A stretch of 64,000 nucleotides of DNA from Variovorax guangxiensis (lineage in GTDB: Bacteria > Pseudomonadota > Gammaproteobacteria > Burkholderiales > Burkholderiaceae_C): NCBI RefSeq assembly GCF_003952165.1, contig NZ_RXFT01000019.1, forward strand, positions 1 through 64,000, given 5' to 3'. Of the stretch, positions 26,315-34,835 are shown piece by piece (within the stretch, counting starts at the first letter, position 1; every line of letters starts with the position of its first letter). The notes under the pieces are model-generated. The model was not told where the DNA came from. It made no database searches and saw nothing but the letters and a program-made list of their open reading frames with translations. A program made the position numbers and the translations under genes.

Positions 26315-27250
26315 TCAGAGTGCTTGCTCGTCCAGGATGAATCCTGCCTCGCGATAGGCGCGGGCGGCGCCCGGATGCAATGACACTGGGGGGTTCTTCC
26401 ACGCGTTGGCAGCAGAAAATCGCGCGAGTGCCTGATGAATGCTGCTCGGGGCACTGACCGCGATCAATGCCTTGGTGATCAGAGAGACCGTGCTTGTCGG
26501 CACCTCCGCGGACACGAGAAAGACAGTTTCCATGAAAAGGGTTCGTATCGGCGTTTCCTGCATCTGCGGATAAGTGCCTGCTGGAATATCGCCTTGCCCA
26601 TAGCCAAAGGAAGCGCTGAGGCTGGCGATCAGATCGGCCGGAAGCGGCGACAGCTTGCCTCTTCGCGGTCCGCGCCCCATTGCGGCAATGGCTTCCGCGG
26701 GCATCGTCGTCGCACCAAATGCGTGGTCGACCACTCCGGACGCAAGCGCCCCGACGATTGAATCGTAGCTACCGTGGAAGATGACGCTGCCACCCTTATC
26801 GAGTCTGTGGTAATCGGAGCCAAAGAACGCAAGCACACGCCGGAAAGTCAACTCGTCGGATGTGGTCGGCGGCGGCACAGCGATGCGCAGCTTGCCGCTC
26901 TTGATCGCGGCTACCAGGTCCGTCCCGACGTTGTCCGCGTGCACGACGTGAAAAGGCAATGGTGACCAGCCCACGCCGATGCATCGCAATTTGTCGTGCA
27001 CCTCGCCGGCGTATGGCTCATCCCCCTTCGAGGCTGCAGCGCAGAGGTAGTCAACGCTAGTGCCGAATTCGACCACCCCGTGCTGCACCAGCGTCGGGTT
27101 ATCGCGACCGCCGCCTGCGAGCAGCTCTATCTTCAAATGAGGCACCGCCTGCTCGATGAACGAACAGATTGCCTGATTGAGTGCATACCATCCACCACCA
27201 TCAGGGCCCGTGGCCCAGCGCAAGGTTTGAGCATCGGCTGGTGTTTTCAT
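26315..27250 (-). CDS. TAXI-family TRAP-type solute-binding protein without signal peptide
   Basis: A 311-residue protein of the TAXI (TRAP-associated extracytoplasmic immunogenic) family. It shows LRWATGPDGGGWYALNQAI, LLAGGGRDNPTLVQHGVVEFG, and VPTSTVSLITKALIAV near the end. Such proteins normally have a Sec signal peptide; none is present from either in-frame start (ATG 27250 or TTG 27307), and a TAG stop lies just upstream of the TTG. No TRAP membrane gene is nearby. It is either a cytosolic orphan or a gene that lost its 5' end. The ligand is unknown. Confidence 0.8.
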   Translation of the reverse strand: MKTPADAQTLRWATGPDGGGWYALNQAICSFIEQAVPHLKIELLAGGGRDNPTLVQHGVVEFGTSVDYLCAAASKGDEPYAGEVHDKLRCIGVGWSPLPFHVVHADNVGTDLVAAIKSGKLRIAVPPPTTSDELTFRRVLAFFGSDYHRLDKGGSVIFHGSYDSIVGALASGVVDHAFGATTMPAEAIAAMGRGPRRGKLSPLPADLIASLSASFGYGQGDIPAGTYPQMQETPIRTLFMETVFLVSAEVPTSTVSLITKALIAVSAPSSIHQALARFSAANAWKNPPVSLHPGAARAYREAGFILDEQAL

Positions 27251-27790
27251 ACGCGATGTGATGAAGATGGAGAACGCTTCTTGGAAGCCAGCGCCGCGGC
27301 TTAGCAAGAGATCGGCCTAGTGTGTCCAATACGACAAGCTGTTCAGGGCCGTCCTACGCGAGAGAAGACAAGCATCTCAGCCCCCAGTCTTTGTGCGATG
27401 AACGCAACGTCGCACGATCCTACTCGATGACCTGTCTGCATGGTCCCGCGAATTGCGGCCTGCCACTGTGCACATCACTCCTCTGAAGCTCTCGTTCCTT
27501 CAATCGAAGTGCTTGACTCAAGCGGGTCATCGAATCATTTGCCCACAGCCCTGTGAATAGCACAGTAAGTCACATTGACAATTGGTGTCACCAACACTCA
27601 AGGATGGTGACAAATTTGCACGATGCGTCCCGATTTATCGCGACTTTCGCGTCGACGGAAAAGGGGCTTGCAACTTGCTTTGTTCGAAGAGTAAGACTTT
27701 CCGCGACCTACGACGCCGAGACCTGCAGCAAGTGATGCGGCGGCGCTTGGTGGCTTCCCATTTCATGCATCACGAAGCTCAATCCTCCTT
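27251..27790. promoter_or_regulatory. Divergent intergenic region with a 13-bp palindrome
   Basis: About 540 bases between the TAXI gene and the large lipoprotein gene. TTGGTG-T-CACCAA (27582-27594) is a perfect 6-bp-arm palindrome, followed 12 bases later by a half-site-like TGGTGACA. These may be operator sites for the lipoprotein gene, which starts about 200 bases downstream. No other gene was found. Confidence 0.45.
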
Positions 27791-30700
27791 ATGAGAAAGC
27801 CGCTCCCCTTCAAAGAAGGAAGAAGTTCCTATTTCCGATCCTTGACTTCGGTCACTTTTGCATTGATCACCTTCGCCTTGGTTAGTTCTTGTGGAGGTGG
27901 AGGCGGTGGAGGCAGTGCACCAGTTGGGGCCTTCACACTCCCGGCGTCTGCAAGTACGCCGCCTACCTTGAGTGCAGACACGGGTGCTGCATCTCCCATC
28001 ACAGCCAAGACACTTGACACTTTGATCTTCGGGGATACGAAAGACGAGTCCTCGCATTCATTTTCCGCGGGCTTCTTCGCACCACAGGCCACCGTCGATC
28101 CCATACCCACGGAGCTCTCCGCCTCTGTCGCGAGCGATGTGGTCGCAGGCCAGTTCGGCCTCAAGGGACGACGGATGCTGCCACGGACACCCAACCCGGA
28201 CTACTATGGCGGAGAACTTTCGTTCAAGATGGCGGTGGATCCAGCGCGGGTCAACCATTTCACCATCAAGACATTCGGGTCCGACCCATCGTCATCCTGG
28301 ATGGTGCTGAACGTCGAAGGACTCGAGGTCGGGTGGCGACACGACTATCTCGCCACCGATGAAATGATCCTTCATCAGGACAACGGCTGGTACAACGGCG
28401 CGTTCGTATACCGAACCGTACGCCTGCCTTTCCACCTCACGCGAGGGAAATCGACCGTCACGATCAGACTGCGTTCAATCGGCACGATCAACTACTACGC
28501 GGGCGGAATCTATGATCAGTACCAGAGCCGCATGAAGGCTCCGACAGTCCCCGTGTACGCGGCTTACACACACACCGGCGCGCAGTTGGACATATCCGGC
28601 GAGCGCCAGGGCACCTTGATTGGAGGGCCTGCACGGGCCGCCGAATCGGGCACAACGGCGGTCGACAAATGGAAGACCGATGCCAACAGCCTGATCACCA
28701 GATTGCTCGCGAGTTCGGTCACGGATCTATCGAATGACAACGTGCAACTCCTCGCGCAATCGTACGACGTCGCGTGGTCTACCGGTTATCAGAACCCGGC
28801 CGTGTTGACGAGCGTACGCGACAGCTTCGACGCGATGGTCAAGGCCTATGCGGGCTCACCCACCACATACTTTGACGGCTTCGGCACGAACGGCTGGGGC
28901 GGATATCTGGGGCCCGTCGGCGAAGCTGCGCGCTTGCTCGCTGTGCGACTCGCCGCCGATCTGGACGCTCAGGTCGACTATGGTGGAAGCATCGGCGTCA
29001 CCACTCGCCGCTCGGCTTGGGCGGCCGCTTTGCGCGCGAGCGTGGACTACGGTCGCGTTCACCGGCTGACCGTCAGCAACCAGGCGATGTGGGTGGCCTG
29101 GCGTATCTATCTGGGCAATCGTGCGCTCCTGACACTGGAACCAGGTTCGGCTCTCAAGGAATCCGAAGCCAAACGCTACCTGCATGAAGCAGCAGGGATC
29201 AGTCCATGGTTGGGCAACGACAAAGCGGGCGGCGGCGATACCCCGGTACGCGGAGATCCGCCTTACGGCCCCAACTGGTTCATGACGACCAGCGACGGGA
29301 CCACCAAGGAAGATTGTCTGGTGGGTGGTGACTATGGGGAGCAGGGCAGCGAGATCATGCAATGGGCAGTCAGCACGAATGACGCGGCACTGAAAGCCCA
29401 GGCCATCAAGATGCTACGTGCTCGCGCGGCCCTGCGTTATCCAGCATTGGATGAGAAAGGGAGGAAGACGTTCATCGTCACCGAGCCCATTGGTTGCCGA
29501 AACCCCTACGAGATCGGTTGGCACATCGCCTACCTTGGACGCGGCACGGTTTCGGATCTGCTGGTCGCGAGTCTCGGACCCGAGGTCGTTGGCCGCGATC
29601 TCGTGGGCTACGTCCAACAAGCCGTGGCGGACGGGCAATTCATGTCTCGCATGACAGTTTCCTCGAACATGATGGGCTGGACCGAGGGTCTTCGGATGCC
29701 GGACCTCTACGCCAAGTTCGCGAGCCTTGGACCAACAGGCGTCAATCTACCGATGGGCAGCGATCAACCTGACTTCGCATGGGCTGATCGCGACAACATG
29801 GCGATCGCGGCCAAGCATGGTGAGGAACGCTTCTGGGCCGTGCTCAATTGGCGCGGAGCGATAGCCATGAATCGGTTGGCTCGCGTTTTTGTGACGAAAC
29901 CGTCCGCCGCCTTCACAGGAGACGTGGAGATCGACGACGTGCAATACACACCCGCGGGCTCCAACTATCTCGCCACGGCCAAAGTCGAAGGCTACGACCC
30001 CCTCACGCCACCGGACAATCCCGTCAATGCGAACAACGGCCAGTTCTTTCCCGTGGCGATGAGGCCCGATCTAAGCACGCCGCCGGTCAACAGCCGGGAT
30101 GGCGGGCGAGCCGACGCCTACACATTGAGGTACGGCCGCTGGCTCGTCGCGCTCAATGCCCACCCTAGCCGCAGTTATTCGCCCAAGCTGCCCGCGGGAT
30201 TCAAGTCGGCCGTCGACCTGGCTTCAGGCAAGACTTATAGCGGCACGGTAACTCTCGCGCCCAGGTCGTACGCGGTGTTCTACTTCGATGCGACAACACC
30301 TGTCACGCTGGATGCCGGGAATCCGCTTTCCGTTGTGGCGTTAGGCGGCAACGAAAGCGCGAAGTTGAGCTGGGCCGCTTCAGCAGGGGCAACAAGCTAC
30401 TCGGTGGCCCGGTCGAACAGCCCCGATGGCCCGTTCACAGTCATTGCCAAAGACCTGACAACCACCAGTTTCACGGACACATCGGTTGCCGCAGGGAAGT
30501 ACTACTACAAGGTCATCGCGCATGCAGTGGCTGGAGACTCGGGAAGCGCCTCCCCGCCGACGGCAGTGACAGTTGCGGCAGCCGCCCTTCCTGCCCCTTG
30601 GCTCGCCTCGGATATCGGCGCAGTGGGGACACCTGGCTCCTCAAAATTTGCGAACGGCATCTTCACCATCCAGGCCTCTGGCTGGGACATCTCGCAAAGG

Positions 30701-31150
30701 GCCGACTCATTCCACGCAGCGCTTGCACCGGTCATGGGGGATGCAGTTTTGACTGCCCGCGTCCTATCTCAGCAGAACGTCAACGGCTGGGCAAAGGCAG
30801 GCGTGATGTTCCGCCAGAGTCTCTCAGCATCTTCGGCGTTCGCTGGCGTGTTTGTGACGCCCTCCAATGGCATCCAGTTCGTTACTCGAGCCTCCGACGG
30901 CGTAACTGCACTTGTAGCTGGCACCCTCAAAGGTGCTGAAAACGGCGCGGGAAGTTGGGTTCGTCTGGCGCGTTCTGGCGATACCTTTACGGCATTCACA
31001 TCGATCGATGGACGGCAATGGACGAAAGTTGGCATCGTTTCGCTCAAAAACAGTCCAAGCCTTCTATATGCGGCCATCGCCTCAGATTCCAACAAGGACC
31101 CGGAGTTGAGCACCACAACCCTGGACCAAGTAGTTCTTGCACAGCCCTGA
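27791..31150 (+). CDS. Large lipoprotein with FN3 module, probable carbohydrate-active
   Basis: A 1119-residue secreted lipoprotein. The signal peptide runs to a lipobox-like VSSC (about residue 34), and the Cys is followed by seven glycines and Ser. A conserved catalytic-looking region covers about 110-800, with GGELSFKM, GWYNGAFVYRTVRLPFHL, YDVAWSTGYQNP and NPYEIGWHIAYLG. An FN3 domain follows (about 840-930, SYSVARSNSPDGPF and YYYKV). A beta-sandwich region with DAVLTARV and AGVMFRQSLS (about 985-1115) ends the protein and resembles DUF1349/LamG-like carbohydrate-binding modules. The catalytic family is not recognised; a polysaccharide lyase or glycosidase is likely. It stands alone. Confidence 0.75.
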   Translation: MRKPLPFKEGRSSYFRSLTSVTFALITFALVSSCGGGGGGGSAPVGAFTLPASASTPPTLSADTGAASPITAKTLDTLIFGDTKDESSHSFSAGFFAPQATVDPIPTELSASVASDVVAGQFGLKGRRMLPRTPNPDYYGGELSFKMAVDPARVNHFTIKTFGSDPSSSWMVLNVEGLEVGWRHDYLATDEMILHQDNGWYNGAFVYRTVRLPFHLTRGKSTVTIRLRSIGTINYYAGGIYDQYQSRMKAPTVPVYAAYTHTGAQLDISGERQGTLIGGPARAAESGTTAVDKWKTDANSLITRLLASSVTDLSNDNVQLLAQSYDVAWSTGYQNPAVLTSVRDSFDAMVKAYAGSPTTYFDGFGTNGWGGYLGPVGEAARLLAVRLAADLDAQVDYGGSIGVTTRRSAWAAALRASVDYGRVHRLTVSNQAMWVAWRIYLGNRALLTLEPGSALKESEAKRYLHEAAGISPWLGNDKAGGGDTPVRGDPPYGPNWFMTTSDGTTKEDCLVGGDYGEQGSEIMQWAVSTNDAALKAQAIKMLRARAALRYPALDEKGRKTFIVTEPIGCRNPYEIGWHIAYLGRGTVSDLLVASLGPEVVGRDLVGYVQQAVADGQFMSRMTVSSNMMGWTEGLRMPDLYAKFASLGPTGVNLPMGSDQPDFAWADRDNMAIAAKHGEERFWAVLNWRGAIAMNRLARVFVTKPSAAFTGDVEIDDVQYTPAGSNYLATAKVEGYDPLTPPDNPVNANNGQFFPVAMRPDLSTPPVNSRDGGRADAYTLRYGRWLVALNAHPSRSYSPKLPAGFKSAVDLASGKTYSGTVTLAPRSYAVFYFDATTPVTLDAGNPLSVVALGGNESAKLSWAASAGATSYSVARSNSPDGPFTVIAKDLTTTSFTDTSVAAGKYYYKVIAHAVAGDSGSASPPTAVTVAAAALPAPWLASDIGAVGTPGSSKFANGIFTIQASGWDISQRADSFHAALAPVMGDAVLTARVLSQQNVNGWAKAGVMFRQSLSASSAFAGVFVTPSNGIQFVTRASDGVTALVAGTLKGAENGAGSWVRLARSGDTFTAFTSIDGRQWTKVGIVSLKNSPSLLYAAIASDSNKDPELSTTTLDQVVLAQP

Positions 31151-31165
31151 GCTCGCTGTTGTGAA

Positions 31166-31198
31166 AGAGCCGTGCGCGAAAACCAGCGCGCGGGCTCT
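31166..31198 (+). terminator. Candidate terminator hairpin after the lipoprotein gene
   Basis: AGAGCC-GT-GCGCG, an AAAACCAG loop, then CGCGC-G-GGCTCT form a 6-bp and a 5-bp stem with a small internal loop, 16 bases after the stop. The T run after it is short (ATTC), so efficiency is uncertain. Confidence 0.45.
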
Positions 31199-31435
31199 AT
31201 TCAGGCCGTTCGCTTTAGATTCACTTCGATCTAGAAGCGCGGTCCAGGCAGGCATCATCGCGAACAGCGACTCGACCAACTATCAGGCCTTGCGCAAGAG
31301 GATCGTTCAGCATCGGTGTTCGCTACGCAAGGCGTTGATGAGCATTGACTATCTCCATCATGCGGCGAGAAGGCTCGATCCCCAAGCCGCCTCGAGAATC
31401 ATCACCGAACTCGATCGATTCGCAGCTCTTCTCAA

Positions 31436-32194
31436 TCAATAGGACCCGGCCCACTCGCGGCGGTGAATGATGTCGCTTCTTCCGCTGGGCTCAAACATAT
31501 ACCCAATACCCCAGACCGTCTGGATATAGGAAGACGCCCCATCCTTGAGGAGCTTGCGAAGTCGGCAGACCTGTATATCAAGACTGCGATCAACCACGCC
31601 AAGTTCGCGGCCTTGCGCGACTTGAGCAAGCCTCTCCCGCGAAAGTGCCTGCCCCGCATGACGAACAAGGGCTTTGAGTATCGCAATCTGAACCGTCGTG
31701 ATACTCAGAACGCGTTCGTCTCTGCGAAGCGTGCGCGTTCCAATGTTGAACTCGAATGACCCAAATCGAACCACCTCGTTTCCGATGGAGGGACCGCCAG
31801 GCACCTCCCTCGGGGGGCTGCGCCGCAAGATCGCCTGAATACGAGCACGCAATTCACGAGGATTGAAGGGCTTTCGCACATAGTCGTCGGCCCCCATCAT
31901 CAAACCCGCAATCCGATCAGAATCTTCTGCTCTTGCGCTAAGAATGATGATCGGTGTTCGCACGCCGGTACCGCGCAATCTCCTGCAGATCGAGAAGCCA
32001 TCCTCTCCTTGAAGCAGCAAGTCGAGAACGATGAGGTCAATTGGGCGTCGATGCAGGATCGACGAAAGCGACGCGCTATTCTCGGCCTCGAATACGCTGT
32101 AGCCCTCCTGCGAGAGATAGTGCGCGAGCAGATTTCGCACACGCAGGTCGTCATCAACGATCGCAATGGCGTCGGCACGATGGGGCGTGATCAT
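31436..32194 (-). CDS. OmpR-family response regulator
   Basis: A 252-residue response regulator. The receiver domain (residues 8-120) has the acidic pair in IVDDDLRVR, phospho-acceptor Asp58 in LIVLDLLLQGEDG, Ser in IILSARAED and Lys in YVRKPFNP. The C-terminal OmpR/PhoB-type winged helix includes TTVQIAILKALVRHAGQALSRERL and SLDIQVCRLRKLL, ending GIGYMFEPS. No histidine kinase lies next to it. It follows the VOC-PCP_red gene by 133 bases on the same strand and may belong to the Roadblock operon. It is a paralog of the protein at 50373-51131. Confidence 0.93.
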   Translation of the reverse strand: MITPHRADAIAIVDDDLRVRNLLAHYLSQEGYSVFEAENSASLSSILHRRPIDLIVLDLLLQGEDGFSICRRLRGTGVRTPIIILSARAEDSDRIAGLMMGADDYVRKPFNPRELRARIQAILRRSPPREVPGGPSIGNEVVRFGSFEFNIGTRTLRRDERVLSITTVQIAILKALVRHAGQALSRERLAQVAQGRELGVVDRSLDIQVCRLRKLLKDGASSYIQTVWGIGYMFEPSGRSDIIHRREWAGSY

Positions 32195-32327
32195 AAGAAC
32201 AGTCTCCGAGAGCTAAAGGGCAAACAATTTCCGTGCTATAGCGGCGGAGCAAGGCATGTTCCATCGCGCACGGCCAGGTCCGCGTGGTGCCAAATCCTGC
32301 TGCTCTCGACTTGCCAATCGTCGATCC

Positions 32328-32987
32328 TCAGTCGGCATTCCAGTCATCTTGATAGCGATGAACGTCGATGCCTGCAGCTATCAGAGGTTGGCGATTGCGT
32401 TCCCGCGTGATTCGCGGGCTTGCCAAGATAAATCCTCGGATCACCTCCTCGCGCATCACGATACGGTGATTCACGGCGAGTTCTTCCACTACTCGCACGA
32501 TCTTGCGCCTTGCGATGCCACGAAAAAGGGCGGGCACGCTTTTGAGTAATTGCTTGAGCAAAGCGTCGGCGTCGTCATGCCATGGCAGTGCTTTGGGTAG
32601 CTCTGGCACAACGTCATACTCGTCTTCAGTCAACTTGCGCCACACGACCAGCAAATGACCATCTGCATCACATACGGATGCGGTGAGTGTCATCTCCGCT
32701 GTTCTGGTTGCATCATTGATCAACCGGCATCCGCCCCTGAGCAATAGGGCTTCCAGCGTAGCGCTCACGTCAGCTGCCAAAAGTCTAAGGCAAGCACGTT
32801 GGTCTGTTTGCTCGGATTCCACGAGAAGCAAGCTGATGGTTCCGCCTGCGTCCAGTTCACACCACCCTGCGCCCTCGTCTCGCGTCTCGAATCCCAGTAC
32901 GCCGCCATAGAGGGACTTTGAACGGTTAACACTGGACACGGGAAGTTGGACGTGACTTACGCCAAAGACGACAAGGGCCTGATTCAT
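32328..32987 (-). CDS. VOC-domain and PCP_red-domain fusion protein
   Basis: A 219-residue protein with two parts. Residues 1-120 look like a vicinal-oxygen-chelate (glyoxalase-like) domain: FGVSHVQLPVSSVNRSKSLYGGVLGFETRD, then GTISLLLVES and DADGHLLVVWRKL. Residues 135-200 (WHDDADALLKQLLKSVPAL, FRGIARRKIVRVVEELA, MREEVIRGFI) match the pattern of PCP_red domains, known from the B subunit of dark protochlorophyllide reductase. No chlorophyll genes are here, so the role is different and unknown. Its start overlaps the upstream Roadblock gene stop (ATGA), which ties it to that operon. Confidence 0.7.
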   Translation of the reverse strand: MNQALVVFGVSHVQLPVSSVNRSKSLYGGVLGFETRDEGAGWCELDAGGTISLLLVESEQTDQRACLRLLAADVSATLEALLLRGGCRLINDATRTAEMTLTASVCDADGHLLVVWRKLTEDEYDVVPELPKALPWHDDADALLKQLLKSVPALFRGIARRKIVRVVEELAVNHRIVMREEVIRGFILASPRITRERNRQPLIAAGIDVHRYQDDWNAD

Positions 32988-33430
32988 TGCGGGTTGTCCG
33001 GTTCGATTGGATGCTCAGCGAGCGAAGCGAGCACAGGGACGAGGCGTTTCGATGCCAGGGCCCCTGCGTGACGCAACGCCGCAGCAGGCGCCTGACCGTC
33101 TGCGAAGAGTCCGATTACATACGGCAGCGAGGCGATGCGCGCTACATAGCACGGCCCGGAGCTGGTCCAGATCATTACTTCGCGTGCATGGCCAGCCTGC
33201 AAGATTCCCAAGTGGGTATTGAGCCAACTGAGCAGAAAGGCAGCTGTCGCGCAGGCCACGTCAGACAATGAATCAGCCGACGTGCACAGGGGCAGACCAT
33301 CATCAGTAGCGATGATCGCCGCTCGGAGGTCGCTGCACATCTCGTGCAAGCGGCGCATTTCAGACTGCAGTTGAATTTCCAGCGACATGACTTCGCGAAC
33401 CTCGATCGCCAAGGATTCACAGGCATGCAT
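32984..33430 (-). CDS. Roadblock/LC7-like protein
   Basis: A 148-residue protein. After an N-terminal helix (VREVMSLEIQLQSEMRRLHEMC), strands and helix follow the Roadblock order: LRAAIIATDDGLPLCTSAD, DVACATAAFLLSWLNTHLG, AREVMIWTSSGPCYVARI, LPYVIGLFADGQAP. It overlaps the preceding gene by 14 bases and the next by 4. It is probably one subunit of a multi-Roadblock assembly with the GTPase at 36185. Confidence 0.75.
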   Translation of the reverse strand: MHACESLAIEVREVMSLEIQLQSEMRRLHEMCSDLRAAIIATDDGLPLCTSADSLSDVACATAAFLLSWLNTHLGILQAGHAREVMIWTSSGPCYVARIASLPYVIGLFADGQAPAAALRHAGALASKRLVPVLASLAEHPIEPDNPQ

Positions 33431-33968
33431 GAGTCGCCCGTATACGAAAGAGGCAACGTAAGAACCCCGCCAACGACGAGCACTTTGCTATCGCTATTCC
33501 GTGCAGCGCCAGCCCATAGACCGTACTCATCGCTCCTTCACCGACGTGCAATCGCACAAGATCCGTCGGCAGAGCGGCCAAGGGATCATCGGGCAGCAAA
33601 CTGCCGCCTCCCGCCTGCGCGATGACGAAACCGTCCTGATCGAACAGTGCCGCCGACGACGCACCCTCATCGATCAGTGGTTGAAGGGCGATGGTCAGCG
33701 AAGCTCCTAGCCTTTCGTAGGGCGCGGGTTGCGTCAAGCTGACTTCGATGCAGCCCTCGTGGTGCAGACGAAAGAGCGTCCGGGCCATCATGCTTGCCGG
33801 CTCATCCGGAAAAAGTCGCGCGAGCTCTTCGCCATGCCACGGCAGATACGGCTTGCGCAAAAGCAGGGCGCGCAGCAGCCTTCCCGGTATGTCGGTCACT
33901 GGACCAGAGACGCATGCAAGAGCGCCCGGTGCAGTGAGGTCGATGAAACGGGGGACTTCCACTGTCAT
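33417..33968 (-). CDS. Winged-helix-like plus Roadblock-like protein
   Basis: A 183-residue protein. Residues 25-90 (IPGRLLRALLLRKPYLPWHGEELARLF ... MMARTLFRLHHEGCIEVS) read as a winged helix. Residues 100-180 (LIDEGASSAALFDQDGFVIAQAGGG ... PTDLVRLHVGEGAMSTVYGLAL) fit a Roadblock-type strand-helix pattern. Its ATG overlaps the stop of the gene before it. This combination is the same pair of modules that is encoded separately elsewhere in the cluster. No DNA target is apparent, and the winged helix may bind protein instead. Confidence 0.65.
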   Translation of the reverse strand: MTVEVPRFIDLTAPGALACVSGPVTDIPGRLLRALLLRKPYLPWHGEELARLFPDEPASMMARTLFRLHHEGCIEVSLTQPAPYERLGASLTIALQPLIDEGASSAALFDQDGFVIAQAGGGSLLPDDPLAALPTDLVRLHVGEGAMSTVYGLALHGIAIAKCSSLAGFLRCLFRIRATHACL

Positions 33969-34372
33969 GGCGGCGATTCACTATCGAAGATCGTGGCCAA
34001 GGTCTGCGCAGTTGCCTTCGCATCCAGAATAAGTCGGCCTAGCGGGCACTGAGGCTTGGCTGAGACGGAAAGTACACCGTATATGCCAGCATGAGTAACC
34101 AGCATTGGACCGTTCCGGCCTTCGATGATCAATTGCAGAAGATCTCCGCGCGCAGATTCATGCGCGGCCCTTGATGCCAATGCGATGAGCGCGGCACACA
34201 TCGCTCCGAAACGGTCGGGATCCATGCCCGGACCAAGAGCTGACGCGACGACTCGGCCGTCGCGTGTCACGAAAGCACAGCCCTCAATGGCACCATGAGT
34301 GCTTCTCAGAGCACGCAACACCGACCGTGCTTTACTGGCTTGCAAGGGCGCCGCTGCAACAGAGTCGACCAC
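33965..34372 (-). CDS. Roadblock/LC7 domain protein (MglB-like)
   Basis: A 135-residue protein with the full Roadblock pattern: ARSVLRALRSTHGAIEGCAFVTRDGRVVASALG, then DRFGAMCAALIALASRAAH, LLQLIIEGRNGPMLVTHAG and YGVLSVSAKPQCPLGRLI. The last helix region contains LILDAKATAQTLATI. It is the closest to MglB of the set and may dimerise on the GTPase of the same operon. Eighteen bases separate it from the gene before it. Confidence 0.85.
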   Translation of the reverse strand: MVDSVAAAPLQASKARSVLRALRSTHGAIEGCAFVTRDGRVVASALGPGMDPDRFGAMCAALIALASRAAHESARGDLLQLIIEGRNGPMLVTHAGIYGVLSVSAKPQCPLGRLILDAKATAQTLATIFDSESPP

Positions 34373-34390
34373 AGATCCGCCGGTTGACTC

Positions 34391-34795
34391 TTACAGGCCT
34401 GCTTCGATTTCCGGCATCGCGATGCGAGCCTTGGCGAGCACCATCCCGAGGTTGGCCCCCTTTCGGCACACAAAGGCTGCCACCTGCTGCTGGCGCTTTC
34501 CTCGCAGAAACACGTGGATCAGGTTGTTGCTATTGACGATAACTTCCTGGAAGTAGTGTTGGCCGTCTTCCGGAACCCCTCGCGCCGTGCGAAAAAGTTT
34601 CTCGATCGCGACCACATTGGCCCCTTGGAAGAGATCGGCCGTTGCCGCAGCGAGGAGTTCGACCACCTCCTGCGGATGTGAGTCGACCGTTTTCACCCCT
34701 AGCAACATGCCGGAGGCGAGATCGATGAATCCGGCGGCTACACACTCTGGCACAGTGGTCACTGCCTTTTGCAACATATTGTCGAGCTGGGACAT
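34391..34795 (-). CDS. Conserved Roadblock-like protein
   Basis: A 134-residue protein. MSQLDNMLQKAVTTVPECVAAGFIDLASGMLLGVKTVDSH (in parts) and the strands HYFQEVIVNSNNLIHVFLRG, then VAAFVCRKGANLGMVLAKARIAM, fit a profilin/Roadblock-type fold common beside COG2229 GTPases in proteobacteria. The ATG has an AAAGGAAAAAAGAA leader. A 40-base gap separates it from the ABC-phosphatase fusion gene. The tail ARIAMPEIEAGL is a recurring family feature. Its exact role is unknown; a polarity or signalling scaffold is an inference. Confidence 0.8.
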   Translation of the reverse strand: MSQLDNMLQKAVTTVPECVAAGFIDLASGMLLGVKTVDSHPQEVVELLAAATADLFQGANVVAIEKLFRTARGVPEDGQHYFQEVIVNSNNLIHVFLRGKRQQQVAAFVCRKGANLGMVLAKARIAMPEIEAGL

Positions 34796-34835
34796 TTCTT
34801 TTTTCCTTTCGTGGGTTGTTTTCTGAGTCTTATCG

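Noticed and set aside
31137..31442. Short plus-strand open frame after the lipoprotein gene
   Set aside because: It begins with TTG inside the lipoprotein end, spans the terminator-like hairpin, and its only internal ATG leaves 34 residues. No ribosome site or family supports it.
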